Origin: an uncultured Eubacteriales bacterium
GTDB lineage: Bacteria; Bacillota; Clostridia; Christensenellales; Aristaeellaceae
NCBI GenBank assembly: GCA_902789365.1
Contig: CADANQ010000026.1
Coordinates: 1 to 33,855, forward strand
Direction of reading: 5' to 3'
DNA length: 33,855 nt
Notes under the pieces: model-generated
Database searches by the model: none
Told to the model about the DNA's origin: nothing
What the model saw: the letters and a program-made list of their open reading frames with translations, nothing else
Made by a program: the position numbers and the translations under genes
In this document: piece by piece, positions 23,870 to 32,769 of the stretch
Position numbering within the stretch: position 1 is the stretch's first letter
How the letters are laid out: each line of letters starts with the position of its first letter

Positions 23870-25781
23870 TTTTGTAATAATCGTTGGGGGAGACCCTCAG
23901 GTTGGAGTAGCTGACGCCGATTTTGGTGACGATGTCGTTCTCGGTGTAATAGGTCAGGATCACGCTGCCGCCGTCCTCAGTGTAATAGACGTAATCGATC
24001 TGGCCGAGATTCGGGTTGCTTTTATCCCTATAGGACATGGCATAGCCGCTGCTCTGGTCCCAGTAGATGCTGCGGCTTCCGTCGCTGTTGTTCAGCTGGC
24101 CCATGTCGCGGAATTTTTCGCAGACCGCGGAGGCGTTCATGCCGCAGCGGGTGGACCTGGGGCCGGCGAAGGAGGAGGAATTCGACAGCACCTCGTAGAC
24201 CACATATCCCACGGAGGTGGACATGAACCTGGCGTAGCCCCAGTCATAATCCAGCTGCAGGCAGTGCAACGAGATGTTGTCGGAGTAATCTTTCTCCGCC
24301 GTCGGCTGGCCGTATTTGCGCACAAACTGGTCCCGCGTGGTGGTGAGGAGCGTGAAATTGCCATAGGTGTCCCCGGCGTTGAAGAAATGTTCGAACTTGA
24401 TGTCGATCTTCAGTTCCACGTCCATTTCGTTGGATTTTACGCCGTAGCTGTTGACGGCGATGGCCTTGACGTGGACGCGTCCGCCCGGCAGCAGGATCGG
24501 TTCGCCGTTGTACAGGGGGGAGGTGTAGGCAGGCTGATTTCTGCTGTCCGCGGGCAGGGGCGTTACGGGCGACTGTCCGTCGATGGTGTAGTAGATGGCC
24601 ACCGGGTCCTTACCGGTATAGCGGAGCCATACCCGCTGGCGGGTCTGGTAGGTGCCGGGGGCCAGGGACAGCTTCGGGGACGACGGACTGGGCGCGGAAA
24701 CGGTGTAGGTGGTGACCATTTCATCGCTGATCAGGTCGCTGGAGATGGCGACGGTGCGGATGACGTGATAACCGGGTTCCAGATGGATGGGCCCGGTATA
24801 GAGCTCGCCGTCGTCCGGAAGAGCCCGCGCGTTGAGCTTTTGAAGCTCTTCCTCTTCGATATATTCCTTGTTGGGCTTAAAGTAGTGGATGTAATAGATA
24901 TCGTAATCCTCGGCGGAGACCAGCTCCACAACTTTGAACTGTTCGTTGGTGGACAGATCCAGGGTATATTTGCCGGCCGCCAGGGCGGCGGTGGGCGCGG
25001 CGGGGACCAGTTCCTCCCGCTGACGGGAAAAGCTGGCGTCCCCCGTTGCGGTATAGGCTTCCTTGAGGAACGCGGCCAGTTCCATGGTGCGCCCCTGGCT
25101 GGTGAGGATGGAGGCCTTCAGCCGGTAGGCGGTGACGGTTTTGGGGTCGATATCGGTATACATGGAGGTGTACAGGGCCTCGGCCTTGCTTAGATAGCCG
25201 CCCGCCATGTACGCCTCGCCGAGCAGGAGCAGTTTGGAATAGATGTCCGGCCGGTCCGGTTCCAGAGCGTAGGCGCTTTCGAAGCTGACGATGGCGCGTT
25301 CGATGTATCCCTGGTCCAGGTATTCGCTGCCCAGGGCCCAGAGAGCCTCTGCGTTGGCGTCATAGCCCATTCTTGCCAGAATCAGCTGGCCGGCGTCGCT
25401 GGTTTTGAGGTACAGAAAACCGCCGGCCGCCCCGAGAAGGACGAGGCACATTACCACGGTCCATACCAGGGCCCAGTTGACCATGAATTTCCGCACCCGG
25501 TGCTCCCGCGTACGCCGTGACCTGCGTTCGGGAAGGTCGGGGACGCGTTCGGGGCCGGGACGGAGGAGCCTGTAATCGTCGATGCCGGCGTTCTCCGTCT
25601 GCGCCGAGGCAAAGGAGCTGTAGGGCACGGCGCGTTCGGTCCGCCGGGCGCTTTTCCCGGTGCGACCCTGGCGGATGCCCGCGGCGCCGGAGATGGAGGC
25701 CGTATCTTTCAGCGACATACCGCATTCGGGGCAGACCGTGACCGAATCGCTGAGCACATTCCCGCACTGGGGACAGATCAA
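23850..25781 (-). CDS. Zinc-ribbon, single-TM, TPR and CHB_HEX-like repeat protein
   Basis: A 643-residue protein with an unfamiliar domain order. C3, C6, C17 and C20 form an N-terminal zinc ribbon. A basic, disordered stretch (about 35-100) leads to one membrane segment (about 103-124). TPR-like helices follow (about 140-250). Two beta-sandwich modules follow at about 267-361 and 372-458; the second resembles the chitobiase C-terminal domain (IYYTIDGQSP, then KAIAVNSYGVKSNE). Residues 470-635 form a C-terminal domain beginning FTLLTTTRDQFVRKYGQP, loosely like lipoprotein SmpA/BamE-type folds. The ribbon should be cytoplasmic and the rest outside. The ATG overlaps the upstream stop (ATGA). 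Function unknown. Confidence 0.85.
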   Translation of the reverse strand: MICPQCGNVLSDSVTVCPECGMSLKDTASISGAAGIRQGRTGKSARRTERAVPYSSFASAQTENAGIDDYRLLRPGPERVPDLPERRSRRTREHRVRKFMVNWALVWTVVMCLVLLGAAGGFLYLKTSDAGQLILARMGYDANAEALWALGSEYLDQGYIERAIVSFESAYALEPDRPDIYSKLLLLGEAYMAGGYLSKAEALYTSMYTDIDPKTVTAYRLKASILTSQGRTMELAAFLKEAYTATGDASFSRQREELVPAAPTAALAAGKYTLDLSTNEQFKVVELVSAEDYDIYYIHYFKPNKEYIEEEELQKLNARALPDDGELYTGPIHLEPGYHVIRTVAISSDLISDEMVTTYTVSAPSPSSPKLSLAPGTYQTRQRVWLRYTGKDPVAIYYTIDGQSPVTPLPADSRNQPAYTSPLYNGEPILLPGGRVHVKAIAVNSYGVKSNEMDVELKIDIKFEHFFNAGDTYGNFTLLTTTRDQFVRKYGQPTAEKDYSDNISLHCLQLDYDWGYARFMSTSVGYVVYEVLSNSSSFAGPRSTRCGMNASAVCEKFRDMGQLNNSDGSRSIYWDQSSGYAMSYRDKSNPNLGQIDYVYYTEDGGSVILTYYTENDIVTKIGVSYSNLRVSPNDYYKNEKKRD

Positions 25782-26647
25782 GGTCGGTCACCTTCCTTTT
25801 CGGCGGTTGTCAGGCCTGTTTTGTCCATGGCGCGAAGCGCTTCATAGGCAGGGTCGCTTTCGTCGAAATCCCTTTCCGGCGCGTCCCCGCCCAGCTTTTC
25901 GATGGCCGAACGGAGCTCGATATAATCCAGGTACCCGGTTTCGGAGCTGGCGGCCATGGCCTGCAGGGCCGGCAGCGCCCGTTCGTCGCCCATGCGGCTG
26001 ATATAGTCCGCAAGCACGGCGGCTTTTTCGGGATGGCGTTTGAAAAGCTCCATGGCCATGAGGAACAGGCCGTCGTCCGAGGGGCCGTCGCACATCAGGC
26101 TGAGCAGCGCTTCCTGCCCGTGATCGTTGGCGTTTTCAAAGGCCGCGCGCATCTTTTCCCGGGCCCGACTACCCATGGTGGCAAGCCCTTCCACGGCTTT
26201 GTCCGCCATTTCGTCGTCATCCTCCCGGTCCGCCTGCATTTGGATATACAGGTCCATCGGCAAAAGGGAGTCGATTTCACGCAGCAGCGTCATGGCGCAC
26301 ATCCGCGCCTCCCTGGGGGCGCGGGGCTTTTGAAGCACGTTCATCAGGGCATTTTCGCCCTTCAGCCCCAGGGCGGAGATGCGATTGAGCAGGATATCCG
26401 GCACGGGTATGCGCTGCTTGAAATAATCCTCCATCCAGTTGACCAGGAATTTGGGGTCGTCCCAGCGGTCGAAATATTCCCCGGGCTTTTCCCCTGCGAG
26501 GAAATCCGCCGGTGTATCCAGGAATTCGCGGTAAACCTCGGGCATGGCGGCTTCCATTTCGTCCATGCTGCGGTATTTTTTGCTGCCGGTCTTCATCCAG
26601 CGCTGCAGATAAAACCGGAATTCCTTGTCAAAATTGACGCACTTCAT
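25778..26647 (-). CDS. Helical-repeat (HEAT-like) protein of unknown function
   Basis: This 289-residue soluble, acidic protein is predicted almost entirely helical. Residues about 90-260 fall into repeated helix pairs with short turns (for example DERALPALQAMAA and NGREALLSL-like units), suggesting a HEAT or similar scaffold; I recognise no named family. It starts after GGGAGGTGCGG. Its stop overlaps the start of the zinc-ribbon protein by 4 nt, so both are made together, and a shared role is likely. No catalytic motif seen. Confidence 0.78.
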   Translation of the reverse strand: MKCVNFDKEFRFYLQRWMKTGSKKYRSMDEMEAAMPEVYREFLDTPADFLAGEKPGEYFDRWDDPKFLVNWMEDYFKQRIPVPDILLNRISALGLKGENALMNVLQKPRAPREARMCAMTLLREIDSLLPMDLYIQMQADREDDDEMADKAVEGLATMGSRAREKMRAAFENANDHGQEALLSLMCDGPSDDGLFLMAMELFKRHPEKAAVLADYISRMGDERALPALQAMAASSETGYLDYIELRSAIEKLGGDAPERDFDESDPAYEALRAMDKTGLTTAEKEGDRP

Positions 26648-26692
26648 ATTATGATCCGCACCTCCCGGTCGCGAGTATCGTAAAAATCTTTT

Positions 26693-26730
26693 TTTTCTTA
26701 AGAAAAGCCTGGGATGAAAAAACGGCTTTT
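26693..26730 (-). terminator. Palindromes and possible terminator after the TPR gene
   Basis: AAAAGCC (26703-26709) and GGCTTTT (26724-26730) form a 7-bp stem with a 14-nt loop, placed to end the minus-strand TPR transcript. The AT-rich palindrome TTTTCTTAAGAAAA (26693-26706) overlaps it. A promoter for the next gene is expected between here and 26648, but I find no convincing one. Confidence 0.35.
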
Positions 26731-26751
26731 ATGTTCCGCCTGCCGGACCGG

Positions 26752-28068
26752 TCAGGAAAGGCCGCGCCCGCGCGCCCCTTTGGCGGCCGGAAGGGACCCG
26801 GCCAGGCGGTACAGCCCGCGGTCCACGCGTCTTACCTGCCGGAGGATAAAGCGCCGCCGTCCTTCGGGCAGGGACGGGGCAGCCTCCGGCCGGCCGGTCC
26901 GGAGTGCGACGCAGAGGGCGAAAGCGGTGTCCCAGGGACGGAAGGAGGTTTTTTCCATGTTCCTGCGGGCGTCGCGGTTCATTCCCCGGTAGAGGGGGAC
27001 GGCGATTCTGTAAAGGGCGGCGGGGTCCAGGTCCGCCCGGAAGACCGCCAGGCGGTGCAGGAGGCGGTTCAGCTGCCCGCGGCGCAGACGGCTGTGGTAT
27101 ACGGCCATGCGCTTCAGTTCCCCGGCGCAGTCCCGGGCCTGCGCGCCTTCGGGGGCCGCGTGTTCCGCGGCGGCCCGCAGGGCTCCGGCCTCCCCGAAGG
27201 CGCCTTTCTTTTCCAGACACCGGGCCTTCAAAAGCATCAGGCCGCTGGAAAACGGGGCTTCCCGGAGAAGATTGTCCAGATGCGCCAGAATGAAATCCGT
27301 CTGTCCGGCTTCCAGGGCGGCCTTAGTCAGGCGTTCCACATCGCCGGCGCTGGCGGCCGACAAAGAGGCGGCATAAAGGCAGGGGAGCGGGTTTCTGCCC
27401 AGGCGGCTGAGGCAAACGGCGCCGTAAAGGCAGGCATCCAGGCGCAAGGCGCGGTTTTTATACACATAAGGGAGCAGGGCCAGACAGAAGGCGGGATATT
27501 CCCGCGCTTCCTCGGCGACAAGGGCAAGAAGCGCCCTCGGACCGGGATGACGGAGGCAGGCGCGGACGCACAGGGCCGTCCTTTCGGGGCCGGGTTCCTT
27601 TTTGCGAGCCTTCCTCAAAAGGCAATCGGAGCGGAAACCGAGCGTCGGGATCCTTTCGCCCCGGGACCAGGCGTAATCCAGCAGCATGCTTTGCGCGTTG
27701 ACGGCGGCCTGGGAAAGGGGCGAGAGGCGCATACAGCGGTCAAAGGCGTTCTGGCTGGTGATTTCGTCGCCGCGGGCCAGCGCGGTCAGGCCCAGCAGGT
27801 ACCAGGCCTGTCCCGCGGAAGGGTCCTGATCCAGAACTTCCAGGATTAGCGCGTCGGCGGCGTCGTAGCACTGCATGCGGTAATAGGTTTCGGCCAGCTC
27901 CAGCCGGGTCATTTCAGAGGGCAGGGCTTCCAGCGCTTTGCGGTAGAAAAGCGCTTTTTCCGCCAGGCGCTTCGGCCCCGTGGTGCGACGGGCGCGCCCG
28001 AGCCAGTAGGTGTCGGTGGGGTGGAGTGACAGGAGCTTTCCATCCCGGTCGGCGGGTCTGTCAGTCAC
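26752..28068 (-). CDS. TPR-repeat protein of unknown function
   Basis: This 438-residue protein has tetratricopeptide-like repeats, clearest at about residues 35-140 (ALFYRKALEALP, LAETYYRMQCYDAADALILEVLDQDP, AWYLLGLTALARGDE). The C-terminal half is arginine- and leucine-rich and probably helical too. No signal peptide or membrane segment. The start overlaps the hslO stop by 8 nt. The GC content is high and codon use is loose, with many long open frames opposite. It may be a scaffold acting with the products of its operon; function unknown. Confidence 0.82.
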   Translation of the reverse strand: MTDRPADRDGKLLSLHPTDTYWLGRARRTTGPKRLAEKALFYRKALEALPSEMTRLELAETYYRMQCYDAADALILEVLDQDPSAGQAWYLLGLTALARGDEITSQNAFDRCMRLSPLSQAAVNAQSMLLDYAWSRGERIPTLGFRSDCLLRKARKKEPGPERTALCVRACLRHPGPRALLALVAEEAREYPAFCLALLPYVYKNRALRLDACLYGAVCLSRLGRNPLPCLYAASLSAASAGDVERLTKAALEAGQTDFILAHLDNLLREAPFSSGLMLLKARCLEKKGAFGEAGALRAAAEHAAPEGAQARDCAGELKRMAVYHSRLRRGQLNRLLHRLAVFRADLDPAALYRIAVPLYRGMNRDARRNMEKTSFRPWDTAFALCVALRTGRPEAAPSLPEGRRRFILRQVRRVDRGLYRLAGSLPAAKGARGRGLS

Positions 28069-28969
28069 GCTGCGCGCGCTCCAGTAATTCTTCCAGCTGT
28101 TCTTTGGTAAAGTGCTGGGTATTGCGGCAGAAGTGGCAGGTCAGGTCGGCCTGCCCGTCCTCGTCGATCAGGCTGCGAAGCTCCCCTCTGCCCATGGAGA
28201 TCAGGGCGCGCTCCATCCTGTCCCTGGAGCAGTCGCACTGATAGAGGAGCTTTTCCCGCGACAAAAGCTTCGGCCCGAGCCCGTCGAACCAGCGTGTGTA
28301 CAGGTCGTCCAGCGTCATGTCGGCGACTTCCCGGCTGATGGCGGAAAAGAACATGCTGCGCAGTTCCAGCTCCGAAATCACACTTTCCGGGCAGTCCGGC
28401 ATGGGCTGGAGCAGGATGCCGCCGGAGGAGAGGCATACGCCCCCGTTCACCAGGGCCCCCAGGGCCACCAGGGAGGGCTTTTGTTCGCTGACGGTAAAAT
28501 ACCGGGCCAGGTCTTCGCCGATTTCGCCGCTGACCAGGGCGCACTGCCCAATGTAGGGCTCCTTCATTCCCAGGTCCTTGATGACGGTGAGACGGCCCGT
28601 ATGCCCGATGTAGCCGCCCACGTCCAGGTGCCCGTCGGCGCGGAGCGGAACGTCCGCGGAAGGGTTTTCGGGGGAGATTTTCACATGGGGGCCGTTCCCG
28701 ACACAGGTGATCTTGCCCGCGGGGCCGTCGCCCTTGACCGTGACCGTTACGGATTCGTTTTCCCCTTTCATCATCACGGAGAGCATCAGCGTTCCCGTCA
28801 TGATCCGCGAACAGGCGGCCAGGGCCGTGGGGGAGGGGGCATGGATGCCGGCCATGGCGCGGGTGACCCCGGTGGTGCGGCAGAAAAGCACCCGGACCGC
28901 CCCGTCCATCAGGGAAAGACGGAGCATTTCGTCGGGCAGGTTCAAAAGAGCGTTGAATTGATCAGACAT
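28061..28969 (-). CDS. hslO: Redox-regulated chaperone Hsp33
   Basis: Hsp33 is a cytoplasmic holdase that becomes active when oxidative stress releases zinc from its C-terminal cysteines. Those cysteines are present as C245-x-C247 and C278-x2-C281. The 302-residue length is normal. The N-terminal core has GIHAPSPTALAACSRIMTGTLM-type and VTVKGDGPAG stretches typical of the family. The frame extends to 29017, but the ATG at 28969 follows GGAGGTATTC and overlaps the methyltransferase stop by 8 nt, so I use it. It is cotranscribed with a methyltransferase and a TPR protein. Confidence 0.95.
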   Translation of the reverse strand: MSDQFNALLNLPDEMLRLSLMDGAVRVLFCRTTGVTRAMAGIHAPSPTALAACSRIMTGTLMLSVMMKGENESVTVTVKGDGPAGKITCVGNGPHVKISPENPSADVPLRADGHLDVGGYIGHTGRLTVIKDLGMKEPYIGQCALVSGEIGEDLARYFTVSEQKPSLVALGALVNGGVCLSSGGILLQPMPDCPESVISELELRSMFFSAISREVADMTLDDLYTRWFDGLGPKLLSREKLLYQCDCSRDRMERALISMGRGELRSLIDEDGQADLTCHFCRNTQHFTKEQLEELLERAQRD

Positions 28970-29720
28970 GAATACCTCCGAGGGGTTTTGACGCGATGAC
29001 ATGCCAGCGGTCGTCATCCGAACGGGCCGGGGACATGCGCGTGCGTCCGTAAAAGGCGATGTCGGTAAAGCCGCATTGCGACAGCCGCTTTCTGAGCGCG
29101 ACGCGGTCGTGGGCGTACTGGGTCTGGTCTTCCTCCACGCGGTCGTAGGCGCCGGACGGATTTTTCACAAAGGCGGTCACGCGGAGCCGGACCCGCCCGG
29201 CGGCGGCGTCCCAACGGTTTTCCCAGATATAGCAGAAATCCTCCTCCCTCCGGGTCAGTGTCCGGTTTCCCAGGAGGGTGCGGAGCTTGAAGGGCGTGGA
29301 AACGTCAAACAGCAGGACGCCCCCGGGCCTGAGGCATTCAAAGGCCCTTTGGAAAAAAAGGGAGGCGCGCCGCGCGTCCAGGTAATTGACGCCGTCGCAG
29401 GTGCAAAGGACAGCCCGGACCCGGCGGGGGAGGGTGAGGGCGGTCATATCCTGCCGGACAAAGGGAATCGCGCACCCGGCGTTGCGGGCCCTGAGCATGG
29501 CCGCGGAAAGCATTTCGCCGCTCAGGTCCACGCCGGTCATTTTAAGGCCCGCCTTCGAAAGGGGCACGGTCAGGGCGCCGGTGCCGCAGGCGCATTCCAC
29601 GCACGAATCCCCGCCGCCGATTCCCCTGGATTCCAAAAGACGCAGAAGGTGAACCGACCACGCGTCATAGTCCACATCCTGCATCAGAAGATCATAGATA
29701 CGCGCAAAATCAGTATACAT
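28962..29720 (-). CDS. SAM-dependent methyltransferase
   Basis: This 252-residue class I methyltransferase begins MYTDFARIYDLLMQDVDYDAW, a start common in a broad Firmicutes methyltransferase group. The SAM-binding loop is VECACGTGALTVPL, followed by VDLSGEMLSAA and CDGVNYLD. The acceptor substrate is unknown. I start at 29720, 13 nt past the upstream stop, with a modest GGAAAG signal; the frame is open to 29777, overlapping the upstream gene. Its stop overlaps the hslO start. Confidence 0.88.
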   Translation of the reverse strand: MYTDFARIYDLLMQDVDYDAWSVHLLRLLESRGIGGGDSCVECACGTGALTVPLSKAGLKMTGVDLSGEMLSAAMLRARNAGCAIPFVRQDMTALTLPRRVRAVLCTCDGVNYLDARRASLFFQRAFECLRPGGVLLFDVSTPFKLRTLLGNRTLTRREEDFCYIWENRWDAAAGRVRLRVTAFVKNPSGAYDRVEEDQTQYAHDRVALRKRLSQCGFTDIAFYGRTRMSPARSDDDRWHVIASKPLGGIHV

Positions 29721-29733
29721 CCGTACTTTCCGT

Positions 29734-30861
29734 TCAGGACCCGGGGGCGTTTTCCCCGGTCCCGCTGTTTTTTTCATCGTTTTCGTCCGCGGTTTCGTCC
29801 TCTTCCTCGTCCTCGTCCTCGTCGGTATCCTGCCTCAGGCCGCGGTTCACCTTTGCGCCTTCGATATGGGAATTGATGAACCGGTCGAAAACGGCGTTGG
29901 CCAGGGAAGCGTTGACAAAGCGGGCCAGCGTGATGCCCAGGACGATGTAATAGATTACAGCGATCAGCAGGGCGTAATAGCCGATGCCGGTGAAGAACAA
30001 AAGCAGCGCGACGATGGCGGCGGGCACCAGGTGCAAAAGATTGACGGCCACGGTCTGGGGCAGGCGGGCTACGCCAAGAAGCAGGCTGTTGCGCAGAAGC
30101 TCGCGGAATTTAACCTTGTAGCTGACCATCATCGGGTACATATAGGTGAGGCCCAGGAGCCATACGATGCCGATGAGGAGCATCAGCATCTGGGGCACCA
30201 TGAAAAGCGCGTTTTTCTCGGAATAGGCCGAATAGAAGTTCCAGCCGATATAGACGACGATCGGCAAAACGGAGGTAATGGCGGAAACGCCCAGACCCTG
30301 CTTCCAGTTGCCCTTCACGGCATCCTTGAAATCGGACCAGACGAAGGCGTGCTCGTCCCGGGCCCAGTTGCGGGTGATGTAGGCGATGCCGGCCTCCACG
30401 GGGCCGGTAATCAGGATGCATGGGATCAGCCAGATCATCAGGGAAGACAGAAGGCCGACGAAGAAGTTCCGGGAGCCCCCGGGGGTGTAGAAGTTTTTCC
30501 AGAATTGGATCTGCTCGGGCGTGTATTCGGCGGCGGCGAGAATCTCGGCGCCCTGCCCGAGAAAGGCGTCAATATCCGCCTGCCCGTTTTCCGCAAGCGT
30601 GACGCCGGCGGTGTTCACCGTCTGGGTCATATCGAACTGCAGGCTGATGCCGCTCAGGTAGGTGTTCATGGTCATGACCACAATGATAATCAGCGGAGCG
30701 AAAGCGAGTACCGTAATGAAATTCAGGTGGCACAGCCCGCTGAGGCGTACCCGCAGCATTTCGAAAAAAAGCTGGAATCGGTTGTCCGGCAGGTCGTCTT
30801 TTTTGAAATCGCCCTTCCCGCTTTTCCCGTAATAGTAATTGTTCATCATTCTGCCAAACAT
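29734..30861 (-). CDS. DUF624 (YesL)-like membrane protein
   Basis: This 375-residue membrane protein has about six hydrophobic segments (near 48-68, 138-158, 192-210, 220-242, 273-291, 296-316). The segment GPVEAGIAYITRNWARDEHAFVWSDF (about 153-178) resembles the DUF624 core found in YesL-type proteins. An extracellular-looking insert lies at about 70-130. The C-terminus (about 345-365) is a run of Asp and Glu. The ATG at 30861 follows CCGGAGGGATCTT. Function unknown; YesL relatives are often encoded near carbohydrate genes, but here the neighbours are a two-component system and hslO. Confidence 0.78.
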   Translation of the reverse strand: MFGRMMNNYYYGKSGKGDFKKDDLPDNRFQLFFEMLRVRLSGLCHLNFITVLAFAPLIIIVVMTMNTYLSGISLQFDMTQTVNTAGVTLAENGQADIDAFLGQGAEILAAAEYTPEQIQFWKNFYTPGGSRNFFVGLLSSLMIWLIPCILITGPVEAGIAYITRNWARDEHAFVWSDFKDAVKGNWKQGLGVSAITSVLPIVVYIGWNFYSAYSEKNALFMVPQMLMLLIGIVWLLGLTYMYPMMVSYKVKFRELLRNSLLLGVARLPQTVAVNLLHLVPAAIVALLLFFTGIGYYALLIAVIYYIVLGITLARFVNASLANAVFDRFINSHIEGAKVNRGLRQDTDEDEDEEEDETADENDEKNSGTGENAPGS

Positions 30862-30929
30862 AAGATCCCTCCGGAAAAAAACTTTTCGGACGCGGTCCGC
30901 GGCCTTGCGGCAGGAGTCCGCACTCAAAA

Positions 30930-30958
30930 ATTATACCACATCCCCCCGCGGAAGGGAA
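30930..30958 (-). promoter_or_regulatory. Extended -10 promoter of the DUF624-hslO operon
   Basis: On the minus strand TATAAT (30930-30935) is preceded by TGG, an extended -10. The -35, TTCCCT (30953-30958), is poor at 17 nt spacing. Transcription should start near 30923, about 60 nt before the ATG. It shows that the genes after the histidine kinase have their own promoter. Confidence 0.7.
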
Positions 30959-30981
30959 CATAAGACGGAAAGATTTACGCC

Positions 30982-32769
30982 TTATCCGTCCCCCGGAGGG
31001 GGCAGCCGCCGCGTTTTTCCGTCCTCCGGGAAGGGAATGACGAAGGAAAACTCGCTTCCCTCCCCCGGGCGGCTCTCAAGGCCGATGGAAACGTTCATTT
31101 TGTTCATGATTTCCCTGGCGATGGCCAGCCCCAGGCCGGAGCCCTTGTCGCTGTGGCTTTTTTCGGCCTGATGGAACCGGTCGAAGGCCAGGCGGCAGGT
31201 TTCCTCGTCCATGCCGATGCCGTTGTCCCTGACGAAAAAGCGGATCCCGTCCCCGGTTTCGGAGGCCCCCAGGACGACCCTGCCGCCGGCGGGGGTGTAC
31301 TTGCGGGCGTTGTCAAGGAAAATGGTGAGTACCTCGGCCAGGCGGTCCTCGTTGCTGGTCACCTTCGGCAGCGGTTCGGGACCGCCGCTTTCGTTCCTCG
31401 GCAGGTCCCATTCGAAGGAAAGCCCCGCCGCTTCAAACAGGCTGCGGTTGCGGTCGTGCAGGTCCAGGACCAGCTCCGTCGGGTCCACCGTTTCCTCCTC
31501 AAAGGCGGCGGCGCCGGACTGGAGGCCGGAAAGCTCCAGCAGGTCGTTGACCAGGCGGGACAGGCGGGTGGATTCGTCCGCGATGATCCCGGCGCAGCGG
31601 TCCAGGTCCGCCTTTTCGGTCACCATGCCATCCCGGATGCCCTCGGCGATGCCGCGGATGCTGGAAAGGGGGGTCCTGAGCTCGTGGGAGATGTTGGCGA
31701 CATAGTCATGCCGGGTCCTCTCCAGCCGCTCCTCCTCGGTGATGTCGCGGATCAGAGCCGCCGCGGCTCGTGTGCCGGAGGAATCGGTAAGGGGGGATAT
31801 GACGTACAGAAGCTCCCTGTCGCCGCTCGGGAGCTTTCCGGAAGCACCGGGCTCACCGCGGGCGGCGCCGCTTTCGATGACGGCCCGGATCTCGGAAAGG
31901 ACCCGGCGGTAGAGCGGGGTGTCCCCGCCTCCCAGAAGCTTTAAGGCCGCGCTGTTCATATGCATGATATTCCCGGAGGCATCCATGGCGATGATGCCCT
32001 CGGTGAGGCTCTCCAGAATCAGGTTCATGTTGTCGCGTTCGGTTTTCAGGGAATGGAAGGCCGCGGAAATGCGTGATGACATGGTGTTGAAGGCCTGGGC
32101 GATTTCGCTGATTTCGCCGGGCAGGTCCTCATCCATGCGCACTTCCTCGCCGTTCACGATCCTTTCGGAGGCTTCCAGGAGCACTCTGGCGGGCCTCGCG
32201 GCGATTCGCGTGCTGAACCAGTAAAAAAGCCCCGCCAGAATCAGGATGCCCATGGTCCACAGGAACAGCTGGCTCCTGAAGGCGTTGATGAAGCCGATGG
32301 CGGAGGAGCGGGTCTTGCCGGCGATGACGAAGCCCGCGTCGGTGCGGGAGCAGGTGATGTACGCGACGGTGCCGTGCTCCGTGTAGCGGGAGACCAGGGC
32401 CCCGCCGTCGCCGCCGGTCAGGCGGGCGATAAGCTTGATCGGATCGATGCGCACCATATAGGGCACGGCGGCATCGGTATAGGCGAGGATATTCCCCTGC
32501 GTGTCAAGGAGCACAAGAAAGGAATCCCCGGTGTTGAATACCGGGTTCACCTCGTCCCACAGGTTTTTGCGGTCCTTGCGGCCGAAGGCGTAATCCGAAA
32601 GCAGCTCCTCGCCGGACAGAAGAATGCTGTTGAGGGTTTCGGCGTCGGACCGGTTGAAGGCGTCGGTGAAAAGGTAGCTGGAAAGGCCGAAGGAAAGCAG
32701 CGTGATCATCAGGCAGCAGGCGACGGTGATCAGCGCGAAACGGGCAAGATAGCTTTTTGCTTTAAGCAT
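30982..32769 (-). CDS. Sensor histidine kinase (WalK/PhoR-like)
   Basis: This 595-residue kinase has a membrane segment at about 11-33, an extracellular sensor domain (about 35-165), a second membrane segment (about 166-187), a HAMP linker (about 188-240), a PAS domain (about 245-345), HisKA with H362 in SHELRTPL, and an ATPase domain. N487 lies in the N box (FLDNARKYT), DNGIG at 515-519 is the G1 box, and GSGLGLAI at 543-550 the G2 box. The layout resembles WalK, PhoR and ResE; the signal is unknown. The start overlaps the response-regulator stop by 8 nt. Confidence 0.94.
   Translation of the reverse strand: MLKAKSYLARFALITVACCLMITLLSFGLSSYLFTDAFNRSDAETLNSILLSGEELLSDYAFGRKDRKNLWDEVNPVFNTGDSFLVLLDTQGNILAYTDAAVPYMVRIDPIKLIARLTGGDGGALVSRYTEHGTVAYITCSRTDAGFVIAGKTRSSAIGFINAFRSQLFLWTMGILILAGLFYWFSTRIAARPARVLLEASERIVNGEEVRMDEDLPGEISEIAQAFNTMSSRISAAFHSLKTERDNMNLILESLTEGIIAMDASGNIMHMNSAALKLLGGGDTPLYRRVLSEIRAVIESGAARGEPGASGKLPSGDRELLYVISPLTDSSGTRAAAALIRDITEEERLERTRHDYVANISHELRTPLSSIRGIAEGIRDGMVTEKADLDRCAGIIADESTRLSRLVNDLLELSGLQSGAAAFEEETVDPTELVLDLHDRNRSLFEAAGLSFEWDLPRNESGGPEPLPKVTSNEDRLAEVLTIFLDNARKYTPAGGRVVLGASETGDGIRFFVRDNGIGMDEETCRLAFDRFHQAEKSHSDKGSGLGLAIAREIMNKMNVSIGLESRPGEGSEFSFVIPFPEDGKTRRLPPPGDG

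Noticed and set aside
23832..25193. 453-residue plus-strand frame rich in Val, Gly and His
   Set aside because: It is opposite the zinc-ribbon membrane protein gene and reads as antisense of it.
26731..27849. 372-residue plus-strand frame opposite the TPR gene
   Set aside because: Antisense with low-complexity composition; the minus-strand frame shows TPR-like helices and the 8-nt overlap with hslO.
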